From NCBI GenBank assembly GCA_026225215.1, contig JAMFSI010000060.1:1-43499 (forward strand): 43,499 nt of DNA, read 5' to 3'. Source of the stretch: Sphingomonas palustris. Its GTDB lineage: Bacteria > Pseudomonadota > Alphaproteobacteria > Sphingomonadales > Sphingomonadaceae. Below the pieces are notes generated by a model. The model searched no databases. It was not told the origin of the DNA and was given only the letters and a program-made list of their open reading frames with translations. Of this stretch, positions 1 through 8,491 are shown one piece after another (within the stretch, counting starts at the first letter, position 1; every line of letters begins with the position of its first letter). The position numbers and the translations under genes were made by a program.

Positions 1-72
1 CACGGTCAATGCGCCGAGCCGGTCAAGCTGTGCCTGAACCGCCGGGTCCTCGGAAATCGCGAAGTCTCTCAA
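1..72 (-). CDS. folC: folylpolyglutamate/dihydrofolate synthase, N-terminal fragment (runs off the left edge)
   Basis: Only the first 24 codons are in the window. Read from a TTG at 72-70 they give LRDFAISEDPAVQAQLDRLG and onward, which resembles the N-terminus of sphingomonad FolC, the enzyme that adds glutamate to folates. The gene follows accD directly, the usual alphaproteobacterial accD-folC order. The start is uncertain: no ATG or GTG lies between the in-frame stop at 97-99 and the edge, so TTG 4 bp after the accD stop is the best choice. No clear Shine-Dalgarno sequence is visible, so translational coupling to accD is likely. Confidence 0.6.
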   Translation of the reverse strand, partial: MRDFAISEDPAVQAQLDRLGALTV

Positions 73-76
73 CGGC

Positions 77-937
77 TCAGGCCGCGCGGGCAGCGGTCAG
101 GTAATCGATCACATTGGCCAGCGTTGCCTTCAGGTCGCGGCGCGGTGTGACCATGTCGATCATGCCGTGGTCAAACAGGTATTCGGCGCGCTGAAAACCC
201 TCGGGCAGTTTTTCGCGGATCGTATCCTGGATCACGCGTTGGCCGGCAAATCCGATCAACGCGCCCGGTTCCGCGATCTGCACATCGCCGAGCATCGCAT
301 AGCTGGCGGTCACGCCGCCGGTGGTCGGATCGGTCAGCACGACGATATAGGGCAGATGGGCGGCGTTCAGCCGCCGCACCGCCACGGTGCACTTGGGCAT
401 CTGCATCAGGCTGAGAATGCCCTCCTGCATCCGTGCGCCACCGGCTGCGGTCACCACGACATAGCCGCAGCGTTCCTCCAGCGCGCGCGCGGCGCCGGCG
501 ACGAAGGCCGCGCCCACCGCCATGCCCATCGATCCCCCCATGAAGGTGAAGTCCTGCACGCCGAGCACCAGTGGTTCGCCGGCAATCGTGCCCAGGGCGT
601 TCGTCAGGGCATCGGGGTGCGGGCCGGAACCGGTCCGGCCAGCGCGGGCGGCCTTCAGCCGGTCGGCGTATTTCTTGGTATCGCGGAATTTCAATGGATC
701 GCTGCGTACTTGCGGCGTGGGCAGGATGGTGAAATCCGGGTCGAGCAACTGGCTAAAGCGGGCCGCGGCACCGATCCGGCCATGATGCCCGCAATGCGAG
801 CACACCGACAGCGCCGCCTCGTAATCGCGGATGAACAGCATTTCGCTGCAGGCTGGGCATTTGATCCAGAGATTATCGGGCGTCTCGCGCTTGGCCAGCG
901 ACGAGAGCGAATTGCGAACGCGGGTCAGCCAGCTCAT
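77..937 (-). CDS. accD: acetyl-CoA carboxylase carboxyltransferase subunit beta
   Basis: A 286-residue protein of normal family length. It forms the carboxyltransferase with AccA and makes malonyl-CoA for fatty acid synthesis in the cytoplasm. The N-terminal zinc ribbon is visible as C27-x2-C30 and C46-x2-C49, followed by the crotonase-like carboxyltransferase fold with glycine-rich stretches such as GGARMQEG and [16 protein letters not shown]. Its ATG overlaps the trpA stop by 4 bp (ATGA), so the two are translationally coupled. folC follows within a few bases. The trpA-accD-folC order is common in alphaproteobacteria. Confidence 0.97.
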   Translation of the reverse strand: MSWLTRVRNSLSSLAKRETPDNLWIKCPACSEMLFIRDYEAALSVCSHCGHHGRIGAAARFSQLLDPDFTILPTPQVRSDPLKFRDTKKYADRLKAARAGRTGSGPHPDALTNALGTIAGEPLVLGVQDFTFMGGSMGMAVGAAFVAGAARALEERCGYVVVTAAGGARMQEGILSLMQMPKCTVAVRRLNAAHLPYIVVLTDPTTGGVTASYAMLGDVQIAEPGALIGFAGQRVIQDTIREKLPEGFQRAEYLFDHGMIDMVTPRRDLKATLANVIDYLTAARAA

Positions 938-1734
938 GCCGGAGCCTTGTCACGCGCCGAATGGACGGCATCGGCCAGCGCCTGGGTCAATTCCCGGACT
1001 GCGTCGGGCGCATTCTCGCCATATTCGGCGACGATCTCGACCAGCGCCGAGCCCACCACCACGCCGTCCGCGACCTGGGCGATCTTTGCGGCCTGCTCTG
1101 GCGTCCGCACCCCGAACCCGACCGCGATCGGCAGCGAGGTCGCGCCTTTCAGCAAGGCCACCGCCGCCTCGATCGAGGCTTGCGCGGCTTGTTGCTTGCC
1201 AGTGATGCCCGCCACTGAAACGTAATACAGAAACCCGGAGGAGCCGTCGAGAATCGCAGGGAGGCGGGCGGCATCGCTGGTCGGCGTCGCCAGCCGGATC
1301 AAAGCGACCCCGGCGGCGCGCAAGGCCGGGCCGAGTTCGCTATCTTCTTCGGGTGGAATATCGACACAGATTACGCCGTCGACCCCAGCCTTGGCACATT
1401 CCGCCGCGAACCACTCGGCCCCGCGCGACACCATCGGATTGGCATAGCCCATCAGCACCAGCGGCACGTCATGGCGGGTGCGGAAATCGGCGGCGATGCG
1501 GAAGATGTCAGCAGTGGTGGTATGCGCGGCCAGCGCGCGCAGGTTTGCCGCCTGGATCGCCGGGCCATCGGCCATGGGGTCGGTGAACGGCATGCCCAGT
1601 TCGATAACGTCAGCGCCGCCTGCGACCAGTGCATCAAGAATGGCTGGCGTCGCACCGGGATGCGGATCACCGGCGGTGACGAAGGTCACCAGTGCCGGGT
1701 GGCCTTTCGTGAAAGCGGTGGTGAGGCGGGACAT
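934..1734 (-). CDS. trpA: tryptophan synthase alpha chain
   Basis: A 266-residue TIM-barrel protein that cleaves indole-3-glycerol phosphate to indole and glyceraldehyde 3-phosphate; indole is channelled to TrpB. The catalytic acids are visible at E45 (VIELGMPF) and D56 (DPMADGP), matching E49 and D60 of the enteric enzyme. A TTG codon directly upstream (1737-1735) could also initiate, but the ATG at 1734 is preferred. That ATG shares one base with the TGA of the DUF559 gene upstream. Its likely Shine-Dalgarno (GGGGAGAGGG) lies inside the inverted repeat that bounds the DUF559 cassette, so the cassette appears to have supplied trpA's ribosome binding site. Confidence 0.96.
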   Translation of the reverse strand: MSRLTTAFTKGHPALVTFVTAGDPHPGATPAILDALVAGGADVIELGMPFTDPMADGPAIQAANLRALAAHTTTADIFRIAADFRTRHDVPLVLMGYANPMVSRGAEWFAAECAKAGVDGVICVDIPPEEDSELGPALRAAGVALIRLATPTSDAARLPAILDGSSGFLYYVSVAGITGKQQAAQASIEAAVALLKGATSLPIAVGFGVRTPEQAAKIAQVADGVVVGSALVEIVAEYGENAPDAVRELTQALADAVHSARDKAPA

Positions 1735-2126
1735 CAAGCCCTCTCCCCTTCAGGGGAGAGGGTTGGGAGAGGGGTCTCGTGCCTCAGCCCTGCGATCACA
1801 TCCGCCAGCCTCAGCAACACACCCTCCATATTCGACATCACATCCAGATTGGTAAATCGCAGCACTGAGTAACCTTGCTTTTCTAAATAGTCGGTGCGGG
1901 AAGCATCGGCGACACTATCCAAATCATGGGTCTGGCCATCGACCTCGATCACCAGTTTCGGGTCGTTAGCGGCGAAGTCGGCAATATAATGCCCAATTAT
2001 CTTTTGTCGGCGAAATTTCACGGAGGCAAATCGCTCGGCCCGTAGTTGTAGCCAGAGGCGAGTTTCGGGCTCGGTCATCTGGCGGCGCATCGATTTGGCG
2101 TAATCGGTTAGGCGGGCGTCTCGCAT
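1734..2126 (-). CDS. DUF559 (Vsr-like PD-(D/E)XK nuclease fold) protein inserted between trpB and trpA
   Basis: A 130-residue DUF559 protein, a family related in fold to very-short-patch-repair endonucleases. Candidate active-site residues are E20 (TEPETRLW), D50 (YIADFA) and E61-V-D63 (LVIEVDG), followed by R90-F. The ATG at 2126 is chosen because upstream codons only read back through the repeat and trpB in another frame, and because GGGAG lies just before it. The gene fills a 428-bp interval between two perfect 37-bp inverted repeats. The upstream repeat carries the ribosome binding site; the downstream repeat encodes the last dozen residues (PLPTLSPEGERA). Function in vivo is unknown; a role in moving or maintaining the palindromes is inference. 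Confidence 0.85.
   Translation of the reverse strand: MRDARLTDYAKSMRRQMTEPETRLWLQLRAERFASVKFRRQKIIGHYIADFAANDPKLVIEVDGQTHDLDSVADASRTDYLEKQGYSVLRFTNLDVMSNMEGVLLRLADVIAGLRHETPLPTLSPEGERA
1738..1774. repeat. left 37-bp terminal inverted repeat of the DUF559 cassette
   Basis: Exact reverse complement of 2129-2165. It contains its own hairpin: arms CCCTCTCCCC and GGGGAGAGGG around TTCA. On the minus strand it encodes the C-terminal end of the DUF559 protein and supplies a Shine-Dalgarno-like GGGGAGAGGG ahead of the trpA ATG. Confidence 0.95.
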
Positions 2127-2128
2127 TT

Positions 2129-2165
2129 CCCCTCTCCCAACCCTCTCCCCTGAAGGGGAGAGGGC
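2129..2165. repeat. right 37-bp terminal inverted repeat of the DUF559 cassette
   Basis: Exact inverse of 1738-1774. It ends 2 bp from the trpB stop codon (2168-2170) and begins 2 bp from the DUF559 start codon, so the cassette is almost the same size as its gene. On the minus strand it gives GGGAGAGGGG just ahead of the DUF559 ATG. No unambiguous target-site duplication is visible beside the repeats. Confidence 0.95.
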
Positions 2166-2167
2166 TT

Positions 2168-3391
<1,224 letters not shown>

Positions 3392-3676
3392 GCGCGCGCG
3401 CTTGGCAGAGGCGCTCGCCAAAGTCCAGCATAAGCCGGGTTTTCGTACCTCGATTCCGACGATGCTTATGCGCTCGCGGCGACAATGCGGCAATGCGGTT
3501 ACCATAGGCGACAAACGGGGCATGTCCGCCGCAATCCAGCGTTTCCGGGCCCTTTGCGGCCATCATCGGGTCTTTCTGACTAATCCCTGTCAGCGCTGTT
3601 CATCGGCATGACAGGATGATGAGATCATTTCTCCACATGGGCTTATAACCCATTAAAAATGTTCAGGAGATATATC

Positions 3677-4129
3677 ATGCGTCTCGTTCTGTTATCGCTC
3701 GCCACCGCTATGGTGATGGCCACGCCCGCCCTTGCTGACGGAGCCAGAGTTGAAGTACAAGGCGGCGTGGGCTGGACCGGGGACGGTTCGGGCAAAGGCG
3801 TGATCGGCGCTGCCGGCGGCTATGACTGGAGCCTGCCGGGAGGTGCTTTCGTGGGCGCCGAGGAATCGGTCGATAAGACGGTCGCCGACGGCTATCATGT
3901 TCGCTGGGGCACCTCAGGCCGGGTCGGCTTGCACGTCACTCCCAAGGACAAGCTCTATGCCACGGCCGGTTACAATTACGGCGTTGGTCCGCATGCCACC
4001 GACGCCGGCGGCGGCTGGGAACACAGCTTCGGGCCGATGTACGGTAAGGTGGAATATAAGCACTATTTTACCGAGGACGGTTTCCGGGACAGCAACGGGG
4101 CGCTGATGGGCGTGGGCGTGCATTTCTGA
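3677..4129 (+). CDS. small exported outer-membrane beta-barrel-like protein
   Basis: A 150-residue protein with a clear Sec signal peptide (MRLVLLSLATAMVMATPALA, cleavage after ALA). The mature part is rich in Gly, Tyr and alternating hydrophobic residues and ends in aromatic Phe (GVGVHF), typical of outer-membrane barrels. The ATG at 3677 is preferred over the in-frame ATG at 3659 because AGGAGA lies 7 bp before it and the signal peptide begins there. It lies between trpB and trpF on the opposite strand, interrupting the usual trp order. It resembles small sphingomonad opacity/porin-like proteins; a specific function is not evident. Confidence 0.75.
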   Translation: MRLVLLSLATAMVMATPALADGARVEVQGGVGWTGDGSGKGVIGAAGGYDWSLPGGAFVGAEESVDKTVADGYHVRWGTSGRVGLHVTPKDKLYATAGYNYGVGPHATDAGGGWEHSFGPMYGKVEYKHYFTEDGFRDSNGALMGVGVHF

Positions 4130-4162
4130 TGGGGTAGGCGGCTGTAGCAATCGCCGCCATAA

Positions 4163-4279
4163 CCCCCCTCCCACTTGCGGGAGGGGCCGGGGGTGGGCAC
4201 TTTTACCCGCGAAGTCGGGCTGGCGGCTCGAGTAAGAAGAAAGTGCCCACCCCTAACCCCTCCCGCAAGCGGGCGGGGA
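4163..4279. repeat. family A palindromic intergenic element, copy 1
   Basis: Two arms of about 40 bp that are near-perfect reverse complements (left CCCTCCCACTTGCGGGAGGG and on to GGTGGGCACTTT; right AAAGTGCCCACCCC and on to CGCAAGCGGGCGGGG) flank a variable centre of about 35 bp. Each arm contains its own small hairpin (CCCGC/GCGGG type). It lies between two convergent genes and may act as a two-way terminator. Copies 2 and 3 are at 8375 and 17585. Confidence 0.9.
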
Positions 4280-4306
4280 ATAAGAGACGAATATTGCGGT
4301 CTGTCC

Positions 4307-4936
4307 TTAAGCCCGTACTGCCGCGCAAAACTCTCTGATCAGTCCGGCATCTTTCACCCCGGGCGATGTTTCCACCCCCGAAGAGGTATCCACCAGCGGC
4401 GTCCCGGTTTGTCGCACGGCCTCCGCGACGTTGCTCGGCGTGAGCCCACCCGCCAAACCCCAGGCTTGGCCTTTCCAGCCTTGCAGCAGCGACCAGTCGA
4501 AGGCGAGGCCCATGCCGCCGGGTAGCGTGCCTTTCGGGGTCTTGGCGTCGAATAGGATAAGATCGGCGGCGTCGTAGGCGGCGGCGCGGACGATGTCGTC
4601 GCGGCTGGCGACGGGGATGGCTTTCCAGACCGGAAGGCCGAAATGCGCTTTGAGCTGGCCGACGGTGTCGGGGCTTTCCGAGCCGTGCAGCTGCAGGATG
4701 TCGAGGCGGGCGGCGGCGATGGTTTCGGCGATGGTGGCGCTGGCGGTATCGACGAACAGGCCGACGCGGATGATGCGGCCCTCGGCCCGTGCGGCGAGCG
4801 TGGCGGCTTCGGTTAGGCTGAGGTAGCGCGGTGAGGGGGGGTGAAAATTGAATCCTACATAGTCCGCGCGCGCTTCGATGGCGGCGTCGAGTGTGGGTGC
4901 GGTGGTCAGGCCGCAGATCTTGATGGCGTTGGGCAT
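4307..4936 (-). CDS. trpF: phosphoribosylanthranilate isomerase
   Basis: A 209-residue TIM-barrel enzyme for the Amadori rearrangement of phosphoribosylanthranilate in tryptophan synthesis. The general base is C8 in KICGLT and the general acid is the Asp in LILFDAK. Phosphate-binding residues are in the C-terminal stretch LAGGLTPSNVAEA and VDTSSGVE. Length is normal. It is separated from trpB by an opposite-strand gene and a family A palindrome, so it is unlikely to be co-transcribed with trpBA. Confidence 0.95.
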   Translation of the reverse strand: MPNAIKICGLTTAPTLDAAIEARADYVGFNFHPPSPRYLSLTEAATLAARAEGRIIRVGLFVDTASATIAETIAAARLDILQLHGSESPDTVGQLKAHFGLPVWKAIPVASRDDIVRAAAYDAADLILFDAKTPKGTLPGGMGLAFDWSLLQGWKGQAWGLAGGLTPSNVAEAVRQTGTPLVDTSSGVETSPGVKDAGLIREFCAAVRA

Positions 4937-5007
4937 GGGGGCGCTCTAATCGATACGGGCCGAGACCGCTACTGGGGCAATTCTAGGTCCGAGATAGAAA
5001 ACCCCGC

Positions 5008-5085
5008 TTTTGCTGAGCTTGTCGAAGCACTGCCTTTCTTGCTCCGTAGCAAAAGAAGGGCAATCCTTCGACAGGCTCAGGACGG
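5008..5085. repeat. family E palindromic element (CTGAGC-TGTCGAAG arms)
   Basis: Left arm GCTGAGCTTGTCGAAGCACT with TGCCTTTCTT and right arm AAGAAGGGCA with CCTTCGACAGGCTCAGGACG are imperfect reverse complements around a short centre that contains GCTccgtAGC. This type of repeat is widespread in sphingomonads. It lies between the start of trpF and the end of the SIMPL gene, both on the minus strand. Confidence 0.8.
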
Positions 5086-5116
5086 TCGGGAGAGAGGGAC
5101 TGTTGCCTTGCAATGG

Positions 5117-5836
5117 CTACAGCGGCGCCAGTTCGAATTGCACGGTGACGTTGACTTGCTCCTCCACCTCACCGGCGGCGATGGGGGTGGGGGCGGCCAT
5201 GGCCTTGCGCGCCATGAACACCAAGGGTTGGGGCGAATAGCCGCCGCTTTCGCCGATCGACAGGATACGCAGTACTTTCAGCCCGGCGGCGTGAGCATAA
5301 AGCTCGGCGCGGGCGCGGGCGGCGGTGATCGCCGCTATGCGGGCCTCATCGAGCGCAGCCTCGGGGTGGTCGAGGTCGAAATTGGGGCCGTTGACTTCGT
5401 TAGCGCCGGCACTGACCAAAGTGTCGATCACCCGGCCCAACCCGGCAAGGTCACGCGCGCGCACCGCGACGGTGTTGGATGCCTGATAGCCGGTGATGCG
5501 CGGCGCCGCGCCATCCGGGCGTCGGGCGGCGTCATCGAATACGGGATTGAGCGAAAGGTTGGAGGTCTGGACATCGCGCTCGGCCACGCCGGCCGCCTTG
5601 AGCGAGTCGATCACGCGCGTCATCGCTGCAGCATTGGCGGCCATCGCCGCGCTGGCGGTCTGGCCGACGGTGGTGAGGCCGGCGGTGAAATGAGCGATAT
5701 CGGGCGTGCGGGTGGATTTGCCCTCGGCGGTGATGGTGAGCAGCGCATCGCCCGGCGCGACACTCGCTCCCTCGGCGAATGCGGGGGTGGCGGCGATGGC
5801 CGCGATCAGGGATAGCAGGAAGCGGGTGCGTTTCAT
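5117..5836 (-). CDS. SIMPL-domain (DUF541) periplasmic protein
   Basis: A 239-residue protein with a Sec signal peptide (MKRTRFLLSLIAAIAATPAFA) followed by a SIMPL/DUF541 domain: the N-terminal ITAEGKSTRTPDIAHFTAGL strand and the repeated A..N......VI.SLKAAGVAERDVQTSNLSL pattern. Family members are exported proteins of poorly defined role, sometimes linked to oxidative stress. The frame is open to 5959, but the extra residues are encoded by a palindromic repeat; the ATG at 5836 with AAGGAGAGC before it is the real start. It sits between trpF and pyrF. Confidence 0.85.
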   Translation of the reverse strand: MKRTRFLLSLIAAIAATPAFAEGASVAPGDALLTITAEGKSTRTPDIAHFTAGLTTVGQTASAAMAANAAAMTRVIDSLKAAGVAERDVQTSNLSLNPVFDDAARRPDGAAPRITGYQASNTVAVRARDLAGLGRVIDTLVSAGANEVNGPNFDLDHPEAALDEARIAAITAARARAELYAHAAGLKVLRILSIGESGGYSPQPLVFMARKAMAAPTPIAAGEVEEQVNVTVQFELAPL

Positions 5837-5899
5837 CGGGGCTCTCCTTATCGAGCCTTCATGCTCGCGCCAGAATTGCCCCGATATGAACGGCTTAGC

Positions 5900-6048
5900 G
5901 TCTGATCCGAAACTTCGTTTCGGATAGTCGGTACCGGCCCGCTCCCCCTGCCCAACCACCCCCAGGGTACCCTGTAATGGGTGGTTGGGCAGGGGGAGCG
6001 GGTCGGTACCGCGTCAGAAACTCCCGCTACGGGAGTTTCGAACCAGAC
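5900..6048. repeat. family C long palindrome, copy 1
   Basis: A nearly symmetrical 149-bp element. It opens with GTCTG, a small hairpin (CCGAAAC ttc GTTTCGG) and GGTACCG, and closes with CGGTACCG, a second hairpin (AAACTCCCG cta CGGGAGTTT) and CAGAC. The centre is a long inverted repeat of GCTCCCCCTGCCCAACCACC. It lies between the start of the SIMPL gene and the end of pyrF and could fold as one extended hairpin. A degenerate copy is at 21663. Confidence 0.9.
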
Positions 6049-6050
6049 AC

Positions 6051-6749
6051 TTACAGCGTCGCTTCGATGGCGCGAGCCGCGGCGATCGGGTCCTCCGCGC
6101 GGCTGATCGGGCGCCCGATCACCAGCACGCTGGCGCCGGCATCGCGGGCCTCGCGCGGGGTGACGGTGCGCTTCTGATCACCATGCGCGTGGCCGTTGGG
6201 CTTGCCGTTGCCTTCGGCGGGCCGCAGCCCCGGCACGATGAAAAACCCGTCCTTCCACTGGCGGCGGACGTCGCCGACTTCGTGGCCCGAGCAGACGATG
6301 CCGTCGAGCCCCGCCGAATGCGCCAATTCGGCCAGTCGCAGCGCCTGTGCGTGCGGGGTGCCGGAAATGCCGGTGGCGGCGAGATCGCCATCATCGAGGC
6401 TGGTCAGCACGGTCACCGCCACCACTTTGCAATGCTCGCCCGCCGCGGCCTTGGCATCCTCCATCATCGCTCGCCCGCCGGCGGCATGGATGGTGACGAT
6501 GCTGGGTTCGAGGACATGGATCGCCTGCATTGCCGCAGCGACGGTGTTGGGAATGTCGTGCAGTTTGAGGTCGAGGAACAGCGGCAGACCGATCTTGGCG
6601 ATTTCGTGGACGCCGTGATGGCCATGCGCGCAGAAGAATTCGAGCCCCAGCTTGAGCCCGCCGATATGCGATTTTACCTTGCGCGCGAGCGCTTCGGCAG
6701 CGTCGAGGCGCGGCAGGTCGAGCGCGAGAAACAGCGGATTATGATGCAT
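6051..6749 (-). CDS. pyrF: orotidine 5'-phosphate decarboxylase
   Basis: A 232-residue enzyme for the last step of UMP synthesis. The catalytic signature is D60-x-K62-x-x-D65 in FLDLKLHDIPNTV, with D11 in ALDLP at the N-terminus and the C-terminal phosphate-binding loop VIGRPISRAEDP. Length is normal. It follows lapA by 15 bp on the same strand and is probably co-transcribed with it; the ATG overlies a short gap with no strong Shine-Dalgarno. Confidence 0.97.
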   Translation of the reverse strand: MHHNPLFLALDLPRLDAAEALARKVKSHIGGLKLGLEFFCAHGHHGVHEIAKIGLPLFLDLKLHDIPNTVAAAMQAIHVLEPSIVTIHAAGGRAMMEDAKAAAGEHCKVVAVTVLTSLDDGDLAATGISGTPHAQALRLAELAHSAGLDGIVCSGHEVGDVRRQWKDGFFIVPGLRPAEGNGKPNGHAHGDQKRTVTPREARDAGASVLVIGRPISRAEDPIAAARAIEATL

Positions 6750-6764
6750 GTCAGGTTTCTCTGA

Positions 6765-7088
6765 TCAATCTTCTGTGAGGGTGCCGTGAGGCAGTTCCGG
6801 GTCTGCGACGCCTGAATGCGCCGGTGTCGGCGTCACCGCGCGCACCGAATTTTCCAGCGCCGCCATCCGTCGGTTCATCCGCCAGCGCCCCGCCTTCGAC
6901 AGCAGCCACACCGGCGTCGCTCCCAGCAGGAAGAAAAATATCGCGATCAGGCCGACCGGCGCCATCACATGCAGATAGCTGTTCTCCAGCGGCCAGAAGT
7001 TCACCGGCGCTTGTTCCCAGTTCATCGCCACAAAGGCGACAAGCGCGGCGGTGATCGTAACCCAGACGATCGTGCGTATGATCTGCAT
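6765..7088 (-). CDS. lapA: LapA-domain (DUF1049) inner-membrane protein
   Basis: A 107-residue protein with two membrane segments, about residues 5-23 (TIVWVTITAALVAFVAMNW) and 43-64 (APVGLIAIFFFLLGATPVWLLS), followed by a basic stretch (RWRMNRRMAALE) and a short polar tail. In E. coli LapA acts with LapB in lipopolysaccharide assembly; in alphaproteobacteria a LapA-domain gene typically lies between ihfB and pyrF or trpF. ihfB is absent here and replaced by a divergent L,D-transpeptidase gene. The domain assignment is firm; the function in this organism is inference. Confidence 0.8.
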   Translation of the reverse strand: MQIIRTIVWVTITAALVAFVAMNWEQAPVNFWPLENSYLHVMAPVGLIAIFFFLLGATPVWLLSKAGRWRMNRRMAALENSVRAVTPTPAHSGVADPELPHGTLTED

Positions 7089-7241
7089 GGCGTTTTCTCC
7101 TCCCCCGCGCAGGCTGAAGGCAATGCTAGGCGGGATTGTCGCAGAAGGGAAGCGGGGCTGGTCGCCGGGCGTGGGACAGTTCCGGCAGCGACGGAACCAA
7201 AGGCTGCGCGCGAGGTTCAGCTTGCAGAAGATTGGAGAACC

Positions 7242-8369
7242 ATGCGCCGCACGCTCATTCTACTTCCGCTCCTGGCAATCGTCTCCGGCTGTATCGTCGA
7301 GAAGTCCCAGAATTCGTCCAATAACCAGGAGAAAAAATCGGCATCTGGCAGTGCTGCGGCGCAAACGGCACCAGCCAGTCCGAAAATGAATACAGCGATC
7401 GCGGCGAAACTGGCGCAGATCAATCAGGCAGGGCCCGATGCCTTGCCCGCGCCGAGTTCCCCGACCAGCCCAGCAGCAACGGGCGATGCCACCAATCTGC
7501 CGCCAAACCCGTTTATCATCCGCGCCGAAGCGCTGCTGGCACGAGCGCGGTTTTCGCCGGGCGTAGTCGATGGGCAGGAGGGCACCAATTTCAAACATGC
7601 CATCGCCGCTTATCAGGCGGCGCATGATCTGCCCGCCAGCGGCAGCATCGACAGCCGGACCTGGCAGGCACTGTCCGCCGACGCGGGCCAGCCCGTGGTG
7701 CATGGCTACACCATCACCGCCGCCGATGTGGCCGGCCCTTTCGCGGCAGATGTCGGCGAGGATTTCGTCAAATTGGCTGCGCTGCCGAACGGGCCGCAAT
7801 TCACCAATCCAGTGGAAGCGCTCGCCGAGCGGTTTCACATGAGCCAGGCTCTGCTCAAGGCGCTCAATCCGGGGGTGAATTTCGGCGCGGCGGGCGCGCA
7901 GATCATCGTTGCCGACGATGCGCCGGCTGAATTTGCCAAGGGCGATGTGGCGCGCATTGACGTCACCAAGTCGGACGCTTCAGCGCGAGCCTATGACGAG
8001 GCCGGCAAACTGATCGCCTTTTATCCTGCCACTGTCGGCTCGACCGAGCGACCGTCGCCTAGCGGCACTCACAAGGTCGTCGGCGTGGCGTGGAACCCGG
8101 ATTACACCTACGATCCCAAAAAGCTCGCCTGGGGTCCGCGTTCCGCCGGCAAGCTGGTGATCAAGCCCGGCCCGAACAATCCCGTCGGCGCGGTCTGGAT
8201 CGATCTCAACGCGCCGAGCTATGGTGTCCATGGCACGCCCGATCCCGACAAGATCGGCAAAACCGCCAGCCACGGCTGCGTGCGGCTGACGAATTGGGAT
8301 GCACAGGCTTTAGCTCATGGGGTCAAGCCCGGTGTAACCGTTCGCTTTCTGGGCGAACGGGGCGGGTAA
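7242..8369 (+). CDS. L,D-transpeptidase lipoprotein with peptidoglycan-binding domain
   Basis: A 375-residue exported protein. The signal peptide ends in a lipobox, IVSGC, with C17 as the lipidated residue. A low-complexity linker follows, then a peptidoglycan-binding-like helical domain (about 90-150, HAIAAYQAAHDLPASGSIDSRTWQAL), a LysM-like region and a C-terminal YkuD catalytic domain. The YkuD motif is H330-GTPDPDKIGKTAS-H344-G-C346-VRL, with C346 as nucleophile. Such enzymes make 3-3 cross-links or attach proteins to peptidoglycan. The ATG at 7242 has GGAG 7 bp upstream; the open frame extends much further 5' but has no signal peptide there. Transcribed divergently from lapA. Confidence 0.9.
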   Translation: MRRTLILLPLLAIVSGCIVEKSQNSSNNQEKKSASGSAAAQTAPASPKMNTAIAAKLAQINQAGPDALPAPSSPTSPAATGDATNLPPNPFIIRAEALLARARFSPGVVDGQEGTNFKHAIAAYQAAHDLPASGSIDSRTWQALSADAGQPVVHGYTITAADVAGPFAADVGEDFVKLAALPNGPQFTNPVEALAERFHMSQALLKALNPGVNFGAAGAQIIVADDAPAEFAKGDVARIDVTKSDASARAYDEAGKLIAFYPATVGSTERPSPSGTHKVVGVAWNPDYTYDPKKLAWGPRSAGKLVIKPGPNNPVGAVWIDLNAPSYGVHGTPDPDKIGKTASHGCVRLTNWDAQALAHGVKPGVTVRFLGERGG

Positions 8370-8374
8370 GCGCT

Positions 8375-8488
8375 CTCCCCTCCCGCTTGCGGGAGGGGCT
8401 GGGGGTGGGCACTTTTCTTCTCCCACCTCGTGCCAAATTCAATAAAGAAGGACCCACCCCCGACCCCTCCCGCAAGCGGGCGGGGAGG
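8375..8488. repeat. family A palindromic intergenic element, copy 2
   Basis: Same architecture as the copy at 4163: left CCCTCCCGCTTGCGGGAGGG and on to GGTGGGCACTTTTC, right GGACCCACCCCCGACCCCTC followed by CCGCAAGCGGGCGGGGAG, with an unrelated centre. It lies between the convergent L,D-transpeptidase and purB genes and may serve as a two-way terminator. Confidence 0.9.
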
Positions 8489-8491
8489 AGT

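Noticed and set aside
167..1225. Plus-strand open frame of 352 codons opposite accD and trpA
   Set aside because: It is the complement of two certain genes, with Ala/Arg/His/Gly-rich low-information sequence typical of high-GC shadow frames.
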